A stretch of 46,895 nucleotides of DNA, from assembly GCA_017403185.1 (NCBI GenBank), contig JAFQON010000030.1, forward strand, positions 1 through 46,895, in the 5' to 3' direction. How positions within the stretch are numbered: position 1 is the first letter of the stretch; each line of letters begins with the position of its first letter. Made by a program: the position numbers and the translations under genes. This DNA is from Clostridia bacterium. Its GTDB lineage: Bacteria > Bacillota > Clostridia > Oscillospirales > Acutalibacteraceae. This document shows, piece after piece, positions 6,697 through 16,990 of this stretch. The notes below the pieces were generated by a model. That model was not told the DNA's origin and ran no database searches. It saw only the letters and a list, made by a program, of their open reading frames with translations.

Positions 6697-8451
6697 TCAT
6701 ATCAATTCATAATCGATTGAATTCTCAACGGCGTAGCTGTGCGCCGCCGAGCCTTCGGAGCATTTTATCGTAAGATTATCGCAGCCGCCGAATGCGTTAT
6801 CGCCTATTGAGGTTACGCTTGACGGAATTGTTATGCTTGTAAGCCGAGAGCAATCGGCAAAGGCATCGTCACCTATCATTTCGGTGCCTGACGGAATGCT
6901 GATATTCCTGAGGCTTGTGCAATTGCAGAATGCGCCTATTCCGATGCTTTCGAGAGATGACGGCAGCGAAACATAAGAGAGATATCCGCAATCCTCAAAT
7001 GCGCTCTGTCCGATTCGGTTTACCGTTGACGGGATATTAACGGACTCAATGCTGCTGTTGCCCGCAAAGGCTCCCGTGCCGATTGCGGTAATCTGCTCAC
7101 CGCCGACGATTGACGGCACATCAACGCTGCTGTCACTGCCTGTATACTCCCCTATTATGCCGTTTGATGCGCTGAAAACATCAGCCGCATTTGTTGTTAA
7201 AACAGCCGTAGTTGTTGTTTTGACAGCGGTAGTCTGTGTTATATGGGCACGGGTTGTTGTCGGCTTGGTTGTGGCGGTTGTTGTGTGTTTTGTCGCCGCA
7301 ACCGTTGTGGTTTGCCGTGCCGTTGTGCGCTTTTCTGTGTGTGCAGATGTCGAGCCTTTTGGTTTTGTAACGCCCGGCTCCGTCTGCCGGGAAAGGCTTT
7401 CGGTCAAAAGCTCCGAAGCTGCAGCTGTTTCGCTTTGCGGAAATGCTGTTTCACTGTTAATCACGGCAACAGTTGCATATTCCTCGGTCAGCGCCGCTGT
7501 CGATGTGCTCGTGGGTTCAACATTCTTCTTTTCGTTAACATAGTTCACCGTTGCAACTCCGCCGCCCGTTGTTACCGCAGCGGCAACAGCCACCGCAACC
7601 ACCTTTGCCGCAATTGTTGTGCCAAGAGTTTCTGAAACCACTGCTCCCGTTGCAACGGCACCTGCCGTTGTCGCCCCAACCGAAGCGGTGCCGGCGGATG
7701 CACCGCCCGCAACCATTCCCGCAGAGGTAGCCGTTGCAGTTGCAGCGGCAGCCGACGCAGCCTGTGTTGCTGCCAAAGCCGTTCCCTCTGCAAGAGCGGC
7801 AGGCACAACGGCATTTTTGAACTGCGAAGCAAAGAATGCCGTAACAAGCGGTATAACAGAAATACCAAGCAGCCTTTCATCCTTCTTGCGGTGCTTGCCG
7901 AATTCTTTTTCAAGCAGCTTTCTCGCTTTGTAAAGTCTGCTTTTTACCGTACCCTCGGGAATTCCGAGGATCTCCGCAATCTCAGGCAATGTGTTCCTCT
8001 CAAAATAATAAAGAACTATGCACGCCCGTTTATCTTCGGGCATCTTGTCAACTATTTCCTTAACTATCTGATTAATTTCCCTTTGTTCAATAAGGTCAAG
8101 CGGTATTTCTTCATCCTCGACAAGGTCAAAATTCTTTGAATTCAGAACTGCGGAAAAAATCTCTATCTTTTTATGATTCTGAGATATATATTTTTGACAC
8201 TCATGCTTGACAATAACCTTGAGCCAATTTGTGAAACTTTCGGGATTTCTCAAATCCTTAAGATATTTTGACACATACATATAGCTGTTCTGAAGGACAT
8301 CTTCAATGTCCTCTTTGTTTGTCAGCAGCAGGGATGCCGTGCCGTAAGAAAACTTTATCGTTTCTTTATAAAGCTTTTCAAAAGCACCCGCATCGCCGTT
8401 CTGTGCGTCAATAACCAGTTGTGTTAAATTGTCGTTTTCGATTTTATTCAT
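6697..8451 (-). CDS. ECF sigma factor fused to a transmembrane segment and LRR domain
   Basis: A 584-residue uninterrupted fusion. Residues about 8-80 match sigma region 2 ('GDAGAFEKLYKE', 'NKEDIEDVLQNSYMYV', 'ESFTNWLKVIVKHE'), and about 125-185 match sigma region 4 ('MPEDKRACIVLYYFE', 'TLPEIAEILGIPEGTVKSRL'). Residues 195-275 are hydrophobic and Ala-rich, and 278-302 can span the membrane (AAKVVAVAVAAAVTTGGGVA). A Thr/Ser-rich stalk of about 110 residues follows, with many TTT runs. Residues about 430-570 hold BspA-type LRR_5 units ('AFEDCGYLSYVSLPSSLESIGIGAF'). Topology would place the sigma part inside and the LRR outside. An ECF is normally about 160-200 residues; here the extension exceeds 380. 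Inference: a one-component membrane sensor/sigma factor that needs release or clustering to act. It has its own promoter and is followed within a few bases by the secreted LRR protein gene. Confidence 0.9.
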   Translation of the reverse strand: MNKIENDNLTQLVIDAQNGDAGAFEKLYKETIKFSYGTASLLLTNKEDIEDVLQNSYMYVSKYLKDLRNPESFTNWLKVIVKHECQKYISQNHKKIEIFSAVLNSKNFDLVEDEEIPLDLIEQREINQIVKEIVDKMPEDKRACIVLYYFERNTLPEIAEILGIPEGTVKSRLYKARKLLEKEFGKHRKKDERLLGISVIPLVTAFFASQFKNAVVPAALAEGTALAATQAASAAAATATATSAGMVAGGASAGTASVGATTAGAVATGAVVSETLGTTIAAKVVAVAVAAAVTTGGGVATVNYVNEKKNVEPTSTSTAALTEEYATVAVINSETAFPQSETAAASELLTESLSRQTEPGVTKPKGSTSAHTEKRTTARQTTTVAATKHTTTATTKPTTTRAHITQTTAVKTTTTAVLTTNAADVFSASNGIIGEYTGSDSSVDVPSIVGGEQITAIGTGAFAGNSSIESVNIPSTVNRIGQSAFEDCGYLSYVSLPSSLESIGIGAFCNCTSLRNISIPSGTEMIGDDAFADCSRLTSITIPSSVTSIGDNAFGGCDNLTIKCSEGSAAHSYAVENSIDYELI

Positions 8452-8483
8452 AAAAAATCCTCAAAATTCAACTTAATATTGTT

Positions 8484-8513
8484 ATTTTAACATATTTTAA
8501 TATATTGCATCAA
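8484..8513 (-). promoter_or_regulatory. Promoter of the sigma-LRR gene
   Basis: Read on the minus strand: TTGATG (8508-8513), an 18-base spacer and TAAAAT (8484-8489), in a very AT-rich stretch; TTAAAA one base earlier gives a 17-base spacer. GAGGA precedes the ATG at 8451. No ECF-like motif as clear as those at 15429 and 31476 was seen here. Confidence 0.5.
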
Positions 8514-8598
8514 TGCTTTTGAAATAAATAAATTTTTGATTTTTCCAAAAAAGTGTGAACCATTTCTTCACTTTGAGTATCTATATAAAGAAAAAAGA

Positions 8599-8622
8599 TG
8601 CAGCCGCCCGAAAGCAGCTGCA
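8599..8622 (-). terminator. Terminator of the ATP synthase operon
   Basis: On the minus strand TGCAGCTGC-TTTCGG-GCGGCTGCA forms a 9-bp stem, followed by TCTTTTTTCTTT. It lies 20 bases after the epsilon-subunit stop codon. Confidence 0.85.
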
Positions 8623-8642
8623 CAAATCTGTATTCATATGAC

Positions 8643-8909
8643 TTATTCTTCGTCAAATTTAAATGAGCCTGACAGAAGCGTAACGGAATCCGCTCCGACA
8701 GTAAGAAGACCTCCGTCTGTTGTGGCGGTCATTTTTTTATCATCCTCAAGCCACAGCGTACACGGACACTTGACTACAGATGTTACAAAAGGAATGTGAC
8801 CTGCCATAACTGCAAGCTCACCCTCGGTGCCTCTGACATCAAGCTTTATGATATCTCCGCAAAACTTATTCCCGTCAGGCGATGCAACGGTAAGTTTAAA
8901 AGTATTCAT
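8643..8909 (-). CDS. atpC: F-type ATP synthase epsilon subunit, short form
   Basis: An 88-residue epsilon subunit of the F1 central stalk, last gene of the operon. It matches the N-terminal beta-sandwich domain ('FKLTVASPDGNKFCGDI', 'GTEGELAVMAGHIPFVTSV', 'DGGLLTVGADSVTLLSG'). Usual length is about 130-140 residues; the C-terminal two-helix domain that inhibits ATP hydrolysis in many bacteria is missing. The frame ends with a clean stop followed by the operon terminator, with no sign of a continuing frame, so this looks like a true short form and not a frameshift. Ribosome binding site AAGG precedes the ATG. Confidence 0.88.
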   Translation of the reverse strand: MNTFKLTVASPDGNKFCGDIIKLDVRGTEGELAVMAGHIPFVTSVVKCPCTLWLEDDKKMTATTDGGLLTVGADSVTLLSGSFKFDEE

Positions 8910-8911
8910 AA

Positions 8912-11120
<2,209 letters not shown>

Positions 11121-11126
11121 AAAATT

Positions 11127-12617
11127 TTACACCTGCATTTCTGCAAGAATTGATTTAAGCTCGTTTTCGTCTGATTCATCGAAGCTGCCTGCCTCAACTC
11201 TTTCAAGCCACTTGCCGTATTCATTTTCAAGCTTTGCAAAAAGGTTCTTTTCGTATTCATGAACCTTTGAAACGGCCGTTTCATTAAGATATCCCTTAGT
11301 TACGGCATAAACAATCGCAACCTGACAGCCTACACGCACGGGAGCATTTCTGCCCTGCTTGAGCACCTCAACAATTCTTTCGCCGAGTGCAAGACGGGCT
11401 TTGGTATCTGCATCAAGGTCACTGCCGAACTGTGCAAATGACTGCAGCTCTCTGTACTGAGAATAGAGAAGCTTCAGCTCACCCGAAACCTTCTTCATGC
11501 CCTTAAGCTGAGCCGAACCGCCGACACGGCTGACAGAAATACCGGGGTTTATGGCAGGCATTATTCCCGAATGGAAAAGCTCCGTTTCAAGGAATATCTG
11601 ACCGTCAGTAATTGAAATAACATTTGTTGGGATGTAGGCAGAAACATCGCCCGCCTGAGTTTCGATAATGGGCAGTGCGGTTATAGAACCGCCGCCGTAT
11701 TCCTTGGCGACACAGGCTGCTCTTTCAAGAAGCCTTGAATGCAGATAGAATACATCGCCGGGATATGCTTCTCGTCCGGGCGGACGGCGTATAAGCAGCG
11801 ACAGTGCTCTGTATGCGACAGCGTGCTTGCTGAGGTCATCATAAATAATGAGAACATCCTTGCCCTGCTCACGGAAGTATTCCGCCATGGCGCAGCCGCT
11901 GTATGGTGCAATATACTGCAACGGTGCGCTTTCCGAAGCACTTGCGGAAACAATGATGGTGTATTCCATAGCGCCGTTTCTCACAAGCTCACCCGCAAGC
12001 TGAGCTACGGATGTGCTCTTCTGACCGATTGCAACATAAATGCAGATAACTCCCGTATTCTTTTGATTGATAATAGTATCAATCGCAATCTCGGTTTTAC
12101 CCGTCTGTCTGTCGCCTATTATAAGCTCACGCTGACCCCTGCCTATGGGAATCATGCTGTCAATAGCCTTGATACCTGTCTGAAGAGGCACGCTTACGCT
12201 CTCTCTTTCAATAATACCGGGGGCCTCTGATTCAATGGGGCGGATGCCGCTGTATTCAACGGGGCCTTTGCCGTCAATCGGCTCACCGAGCGCATTGACA
12301 ACTCTGCCCAAAAGCTTTTCGCCCACGGGAACAGACAAAACCTTGCCCGTTCTGTGAACCGATGAGCCCTCACGGATATCGTCCTTGTCAGAAAGCACCG
12401 CAACGGATACGGTTTCTTCCTCAAGATTCTGTGCAACACCGAAGCTGCCGTCCTCAAATTCAAGCAGCTCGTTTGCCATGCAGTTGCGCAGGCCGTAAAC
12501 CCTCGCAATACCGTCACCTACAAGGATAACCTTGCCCGTTTCGGTCATCTCGATTTTCGATTTATAATTTTTGATTTGATTTTTGATTATATTGCTGATT
12601 TCTTCAGGTCTGTTCAT
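11127..12617 (-). CDS. atpA: F-type ATP synthase alpha subunit
   Basis: Non-catalytic nucleotide-binding subunit of F1, 496 residues. Walker A is [18 protein letters not shown]; '[22 protein letters not shown]' and '[16 protein letters not shown]' are alpha-subunit signatures. The ATG overlaps the delta-subunit stop (ATGA), indicating translational coupling. Nothing unusual is seen. Confidence 0.97.
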   Translation of the reverse strand: MNRPEEISNIIKNQIKNYKSKIEMTETGKVILVGDGIARVYGLRNCMANELLEFEDGSFGVAQNLEEETVSVAVLSDKDDIREGSSVHRTGKVLSVPVGEKLLGRVVNALGEPIDGKGPVEYSGIRPIESEAPGIIERESVSVPLQTGIKAIDSMIPIGRGQRELIIGDRQTGKTEIAIDTIINQKNTGVICIYVAIGQKSTSVAQLAGELVRNGAMEYTIIVSASASESAPLQYIAPYSGCAMAEYFREQGKDVLIIYDDLSKHAVAYRALSLLIRRPPGREAYPGDVFYLHSRLLERAACVAKEYGGGSITALPIIETQAGDVSAYIPTNVISITDGQIFLETELFHSGIMPAINPGISVSRVGGSAQLKGMKKVSGELKLLYSQYRELQSFAQFGSDLDADTKARLALGERIVEVLKQGRNAPVRVGCQVAIVYAVTKGYLNETAVSKVHEYEKNLFAKLENEYGKWLERVEAGSFDESDENELKSILAEMQV

Positions 12618-13144
12618 GAGTTCATCACATCCTTAATTTCGCCAAGGCGACGCCTGATGCTGCCGTCAAAGGTTTTGCCGTCAACTTCAATTTTCAGACC
12701 GCCTATCAGTGATTCATCAATAATATACACGGGATCAACGGATTTTTGCGTAAGCCTTTCAAGTCTCGCACAAACGCTCTTCTTCTGCTCCTCACTCAAA
12801 GGCACGGCCGAATAAATCTGCGCAGCCGCACGGTTTGAGAATGCCATTGCAAGCTTTGAAAATTCATCAACACAGTCAAAAAGAGTGCGTATTCTTCCGT
12901 TTTCGCAAAGAATCTTGAGAAACGAAACGGTATATTCGGGCATTCTGCCGCCGAAAGCCTCTTCAACAGCCCCCGTGCGCTCACTGAGAGCAATTGCGGG
13001 AGAAGCCAGAAACTCAATGTAATCAGGATTATCCTGCACAAGCTGCTTTACACATTCAAGTGCCTGCAGATATTCGTTCACTGCGTTTTCTTCCAGCGCA
13101 ACCGCAAACAATGCTTCGGCATATTCTCGCTCAGTTTGTACCAT
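12614..13144 (-). CDS. atpH: F-type ATP synthase delta subunit
   Basis: Peripheral-stalk subunit joining F1 alpha to the b subunits, 176 residues from the ATG at 13144. That start has AGGTG 6 bases upstream; a GTG at 13153 and an ATG at 13150 are alternatives that overlap the Shine-Dalgarno sequence. '[16 protein letters not shown]' is the usual N-terminal helix, and the C-terminus has '[27 protein letters not shown]', a strong delta signature. It overlaps the b-subunit gene by 14 bases. Confidence 0.93.
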   Translation of the reverse strand: MVQTEREYAEALFAVALEENAVNEYLQALECVKQLVQDNPDYIEFLASPAIALSERTGAVEEAFGGRMPEYTVSFLKILCENGRIRTLFDCVDEFSKLAMAFSNRAAAQIYSAVPLSEEQKKSVCARLERLTQKSVDPVYIIDESLIGGLKIEVDGKTFDGSIRRRLGEIKDVMNS

Positions 13145-13643
13145 CTTCATCACCTATGCTTTCGATAAAAGAGTCGATGAAATGCTGATGGTCGGCTGCA
13201 GTAACCTCTCTTTCAAGCACCTTCTCGGTAAGAAGAGAGGAAACCTCAACAATTTCCTTTTTAACTGCATCCTCTGCTTTTTTGCGTTCAAGAGCCGCTT
13301 CGTTCTCGGCCTGACGAACTATGCCGTCTGCCTTTGTTTTGGCCTGAGCGATGATTTCTTTTTCTCGCTCACCCGCAGTGCTCACAGCCGCCTTGATAAC
13401 CTTGTCGGCTTCATCCTTTGCTGCCTGCAGCTTCTCTTCATATTTCTTTTTGTCGCACAAAGCCTGCTCTTTTGCCTCCTGAGCCTCATCATATTGGCTG
13501 TCAATTGCACTGCGACGGGCATCAAGCATCTTTTTTACAGGCTTGTATAAAAACTTTTTTACCATCAAAAATATCAGAACCAGATTCGCAAGCGAAACAA
13601 GCATCTGCCATATATTGACGGATATAACATCCAAACTTTGCAT
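13131..13643 (-). CDS. atpF: F-type ATP synthase b subunit
   Basis: Membrane-anchored peripheral stalk, 170 residues. One N-terminal membrane helix (about 9-28, IWQMLVSLANLVLIFLMVKKF) is followed by a long charged coiled coil ('RRSAIDSQYDEAQEAKEQAL', Ala/Lys/Glu-rich to the end). The family's 'LYKPVKKMLDAR' motif follows the membrane helix. Ribosome binding site GGAG lies before the ATG. Confidence 0.94.
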   Translation of the reverse strand: MQSLDVISVNIWQMLVSLANLVLIFLMVKKFLYKPVKKMLDARRSAIDSQYDEAQEAKEQALCDKKKYEEKLQAAKDEADKVIKAAVSTAGEREKEIIAQAKTKADGIVRQAENEAALERKKAEDAVKKEIVEVSSLLTEKVLEREVTAADHQHFIDSFIESIGDEDGTN

Positions 13644-13679
13644 TCAATTCACTCCGATTTTTCGATTTAACGAAAAATA

Positions 13680-13985
<306 letters not shown>

Positions 13986-14879
13986 TTAAATTTTATTTTT
14001 TGCACTTTTGCGTGCTTTTTTGCTTTTATAAGTTTCAAAATCAAATGCGCCTGCAACATACATCATTGTCAGCATTGCAAAAATGAAAGCCTGCAGGCAG
14101 CCGCTGAACAAATCAAAGTAAAGCGACATAACGGCGGGAATACCTATCTGAAACAGCGGTATGTCTGCCAAAAATCCTGGCAGCTTGCCCAGAATCATCG
14201 ATGAAAGCCCCGCAAGTGCCGAACCGAGAAGCACGGATATAACAGTGCCCGAGAGCACATTGCCGTAGTGACGGAATGCCATTGAAACGGGCGTTGCCAC
14301 CTCGCTGATAAGGTTAATCGGCGTCAGCAGAGCAACAGGCTGAGTGAAGCTTTTAAGATAGTTTATCGGACCGCACTTCATTTTGTAATATGTTATAAGC
14401 ACAAACACAAGCACAGCCCAGCCGCCTACGATATTGATATCGGATGTCGGCGGGAACAAACCGAAAAGTGTTATCAGGCTTGAAAATGCCGACAGAGCAA
14501 GAATTGCAATTATAAAAGGGACAAAGCCCATGAAATACTCGCCCATGTTCTCTTCAACAAGGTCAGTCACCTTTTCAACAGCCATTTCTGCAAAATGCTG
14601 CCTTTTCAGCTCGGCCTTTTCTGATAATCCATGAGTCATGAAACGGCAGAAGAAGAAAAGAACAACAAGAACAATAACGGAATTCACCTGAGACTCCGTA
14701 ACGGGAAAATCCTGAAGCGGCATGGGAACGGTGAAATAAATCCTTGCACCCGTTATGGAGATTCCCTCGGATGCAGGCTTTGTGAGCACCTGCAAAACTA
14801 TGCCGCATACGATGGGCAATATCATCATCACGATATAGAAGATATCCGTTATTTTAAATCTGAGGCTTGTTTTTTTCAA
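13986..14879 (-). CDS. atpB: F-type ATP synthase a subunit
   Basis: Stator membrane subunit that holds the ion half-channels, 297 residues with multiple membrane helices. The essential stator arginine is Arg203 in 'MAFRHYGNVLSG', the usual FRxxGNxxSG motif. 'ISEVATPVSMAFR' and 'AFIFAMLTMMYV' are also typical. The start codon is TTG, with GAGGGGTGA 6-7 bases upstream; no in-frame ATG gives a better start. The N-terminus before the first helix is short and there is no signal peptide. Confidence 0.95.
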   Translation of the reverse strand: MKKTSLRFKITDIFYIVMMILPIVCGIVLQVLTKPASEGISITGARIYFTVPMPLQDFPVTESQVNSVIVLVVLFFFCRFMTHGLSEKAELKRQHFAEMAVEKVTDLVEENMGEYFMGFVPFIIAILALSAFSSLITLFGLFPPTSDINIVGGWAVLVFVLITYYKMKCGPINYLKSFTQPVALLTPINLISEVATPVSMAFRHYGNVLSGTVISVLLGSALAGLSSMILGKLPGFLADIPLFQIGIPAVMSLYFDLFSGCLQAFIFAMLTMMYVAGAFDFETYKSKKARKSAKNKI

Positions 14880-14897
14880 AGTGTATCACCCCTCAAA

Positions 14898-15281
14898 TCA
14901 CTGTTTTTTGATTAACAAAGCCCGAAGTGTTACCGCTATTCTCGGAAAAACGAAGGGAATGACAACGGCAACAAGGCTGAAAAACGGCACAAAGTGCCCG
15001 ATAAGCGCAACGGCAAAAAGCATGAGCATTCTGAGCATCTGCGAAAGCTTCATCATATTTTTTGCATCATCCGCATCTTTACCCAAAGCATTCTGAACGG
15101 TTATGCCCATAATCAGAAAATTCGCCGTTGCGGCAAACACACCGAGAAGATTGCCGAGCAAAACGGTGTAATTCCACCTGCCCAGAACAAGAAAAACCGA
15201 TTGCATGAGAACGCTGAGAATAATCGTAAAAAGAAAAATATATAATGTTTCTTTTTTAACGGTCGAATCAATTTTTTTCAT
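14898..15281 (-). CDS. atpI: ATP synthase-associated protein I-like membrane protein
   Basis: 127 residues from the ATG at 15281; an ATG at 15290 directly abuts the AAGG and is less likely. Four hydrophobic segments are visible: LYIFLFTIILSVLMQSVFLVLG, YTVLLGNLLGVFAATANFLIMG, MLRMLMLFAVALIGHFVP and FSLVAVVIPFVFPRIAVTL. Small four-helix proteins of this kind at the head of atp operons are AtpI-like and help c-ring assembly or Mg2+ uptake in some bacteria. Sequence conservation in AtpI is low, so the name rests on position, size and topology. Confidence 0.75.
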   Translation of the reverse strand: MKKIDSTVKKETLYIFLFTIILSVLMQSVFLVLGRWNYTVLLGNLLGVFAATANFLIMGITVQNALGKDADDAKNMMKLSQMLRMLMLFAVALIGHFVPFFSLVAVVIPFVFPRIAVTLRALLIKKQ

Positions 15282-15315
15282 AAAGCACATACCTTAGTTT
15301 AAAAAATTAACTATT

Positions 15316-15343
15316 ATTATAGCACAATTTATTAAATAATCAA
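15316..15343 (-). promoter_or_regulatory. Sigma-A promoter of the ATP synthase operon
   Basis: On the minus strand TTGATT (15338-15343), a 16-base spacer and TATAAT (15316-15321), with TG two bases before the -10. This is 35 bases upstream of the atpI start and is a strong vegetative promoter. Confidence 0.8.
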
Positions 15344-15381
15344 TATTTTTTTGTGACGAAAAAATTAACAGAACTTTATCA

Positions 15382-15410
15382 TTGCCATAATGTTTTATGC
15401 AGTTTATAAT
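15382..15410 (+). promoter_or_regulatory. Sigma-A promoter of the ECF sigma/surface-protein operon
   Basis: TTGCCA (15382-15387), a 17-base spacer and TATAAT (15405-15410), 78 bases before the sigma-factor ATG. It would supply basal expression upstream of the ECF-type element at 15429. Confidence 0.65.
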
Positions 15411-15428
15411 AAAATCGAAAAAAATTTG

Positions 15429-15455
15429 TGTTACATTCGGGTTTTTTGTTGACTA
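15429..15455 (+). promoter_or_regulatory. Candidate ECF-type autoregulatory promoter
   Basis: TGTTAC (15429-15434), then ATTCGGGTTTTTTG and GACTA at 15451-15455 with a 16-base spacer. The arrangement (TGTWAC, TTCGG, a T-run, then a CTA-type -10) is shared with the element at 31476-31503 upstream of another ECF operon, and fits the general ECF pattern of TGwAAC -35 and CGTCTA-like -10 boxes. Confidence 0.55.
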
Positions 15456-15488
15456 CTTATTGAAGGACCGTGAAAGGAGAGTGAAAAA

Positions 15489-16031
15489 ATGAGTGAAAAG
15501 AAGCGTGCAAACGCATTGCTGCAGGAATGCTATAACGAATATCGCACAAAGCTTTTCAATTATTGTATTTCACGCCTTGACGGTGCACGGGAGGCTGCAG
15601 ACGACTGTGTTCAGGAAACCTTCATTGTCTTTTATCAAAAACTCCTTGACGGCGAGCACTTTGAAAATCCAAGGGCGTTCCTCTATCGCACAGCCGACAA
15701 CTTCGTCAAGCGGCAAAAGCAGAAGGCCGCTTCGGAGTTGCGGCGGGAGGTACCCCTTGAAAGCGCAGCGGATATAGGCGTGAGTGATGAAGAATACGCT
15801 GCACGGCTTGATTTAATTGACTATGAGGAATGTGCAAAAATCCTTATAAATCTTCTCGGTGACGATGAAAAACGGATGTATGATTTGCGTTACATTCAGA
15901 AAATCGGAGTTGAAGAGATAGCGGAAAGGCTCGCAATATCAAGGCCTGCCGCATCAATGCGGTTAATGCGGCTCAGAAACAAAATTAAAGATATGGTTTA
16001 TTCTTTTGATATCGAAAAGAAAGGAGGCTGA
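15489..16031 (+). CDS. ECF-type RNA polymerase sigma factor
   Basis: A 180-residue sigma factor. Region 2 spans about 10-75 ('CYNEYRTKLFNYCISRLDG', 'EAADDCVQETFIVFYQK', 'NPRAFLYRTADNFVKRQKQK'). Region 4 spans about 115-170 ('LLGDDEKRMYDLRYIQKIGVEEIAERLAIS', then 'SMRLMRLRNKIKDMV'). Ribosome binding site GAAAGGAG is near ideal. It heads an apparent operon that continues with a membrane anti-sigma-like protein four bases later and two very large LRR surface proteins. The ECF-like motif upstream suggests it reads its own promoter. The exact ECF subgroup cannot be assigned by eye. Confidence 0.92.
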   Translation: MSEKKRANALLQECYNEYRTKLFNYCISRLDGAREAADDCVQETFIVFYQKLLDGEHFENPRAFLYRTADNFVKRQKQKAASELRREVPLESAADIGVSDEEYAARLDLIDYEECAKILINLLGDDEKRMYDLRYIQKIGVEEIAERLAISRPAASMRLMRLRNKIKDMVYSFDIEKKGG

Positions 16032-16035
16032 CGGA

Positions 16036-16977
16036 ATGATGACGGTAAGCAGAGATATACTCATGCACCCCGATTTTATCGAAAACATGGCGGATGAGCT
16101 TTACGAAATGCTTGAAGCGCTTATTGATGCGGAATTCGATAAGGGTGATGACACGGATTTTGATTTTATTGACGAATGTGCAGATGCGATTAATGCAATC
16201 CGTTCGGGTGACACGGCACAGATTCTGCCCGTTATCTCACGCAGAGATTTCATCAACAAGGTCAGCGGCTCTTCACACAAAACACTCAGGGCTGCACTTG
16301 CGGTTTGCGCGGCAATTGCAGTGGTTATAGGTGCAAACACACTTTTAAAAGAAACACGGAACATTGATGTTTTTGAAGAGGTTGCAGGCTTCTTCAACGA
16401 GCTTTTCGGCGAAAAGCCCGTGACGATTGAAACAACTGCCCCCTCAATGGCTCCGGTTCAGACAGCTGCTCCCGCAGTAACCGGCATCGGAGTAGAATTA
16501 AGCGACAGCTTCAAATCCGAATATTATGTGGGCGAGGAATTCTCAGCAGACGGCATAAGCGTTTTTGCCGAGTACGACAACGGCGAAAGAAAGCTGCTTG
16601 AGAAAAACGGATTTGCCGTTATTGTAAGCCCGAATTTCGGCGAAAGCGCAAAATATGAAACGGTAACAATTCAGATGGGAAGCTTCAGAGAATACCTTGA
16701 AGTGAGAGTTATCGACAGCATATCTACCAAAAAGCTGAGTTCAATTTATGCAATATTCCCCGATGATTTTGACTTCACCACAGATGATTTGGATGATATC
16801 GGTCTTGACGAAATGCAGGTTTATGCCGTTTACAGCAACGGCGAAGAAGCAGAGCTCTCTGCGGGCGACTATGAGGTCAGCATTGAAAAAGAAAAACGGC
16901 TGTTTGAAGAATACGCAACCGTAACCGTTGAACACAATGGCTGTTCATGCTCGTTCATGGTATTTAAGGCTGATTAG
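16036..16977 (+). CDS. Putative transmembrane anti-sigma factor with Ig-like ectodomain
   Basis: 313 residues from the ATG at 16036, which follows AGGAGG. Residues 1-80 are acidic and probably cytoplasmic; there is no HxxxCxxC zinc finger, so the name rests on position and topology. One membrane segment lies at about 84-104 (LRAALAVCAAIAVVIGANTLL). A Pro/Thr-rich stretch (128-147) leads to two Ig-like units of about 80 residues. The first is clearly Big_3-like ('YYVGEEFSADGISVFAEYDNGE'); the second is weaker ('QVYAVYSNGEEAELSAGDYEV'). These bacterial Ig units also occur in the LRR surface protein at 3278-6688. Inference: it holds the upstream sigma at the membrane and senses something outside, like RsgI proteins of SigI systems. 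Confidence 0.75.
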   Translation: MMTVSRDILMHPDFIENMADELYEMLEALIDAEFDKGDDTDFDFIDECADAINAIRSGDTAQILPVISRRDFINKVSGSSHKTLRAALAVCAAIAVVIGANTLLKETRNIDVFEEVAGFFNELFGEKPVTIETTAPSMAPVQTAAPAVTGIGVELSDSFKSEYYVGEEFSADGISVFAEYDNGERKLLEKNGFAVIVSPNFGESAKYETVTIQMGSFREYLEVRVIDSISTKKLSSIYAIFPDDFDFTTDDLDDIGLDEMQVYAVYSNGEEAELSAGDYEVSIEKEKRLFEEYATVTVEHNGCSCSFMVFKAD

Positions 16978-16990
16978 GAGGTATACAATA

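Noticed and set aside
7049-7933. Several open frames opposite the Ala/Thr-rich part of the sigma-LRR gene
   Set aside because: They arise from GC-skewed Ala and Thr codons read on other frames; none has a ribosome binding site or recognisable domain.
6697-8451. Artificial fusion of a sigma gene and an LRR gene by sequencing error
   Set aside because: The linker is long, has the composition of a membrane segment and Thr-rich stalk, keeps the frame throughout, and there is no ribosome binding site or start at the LRR boundary.
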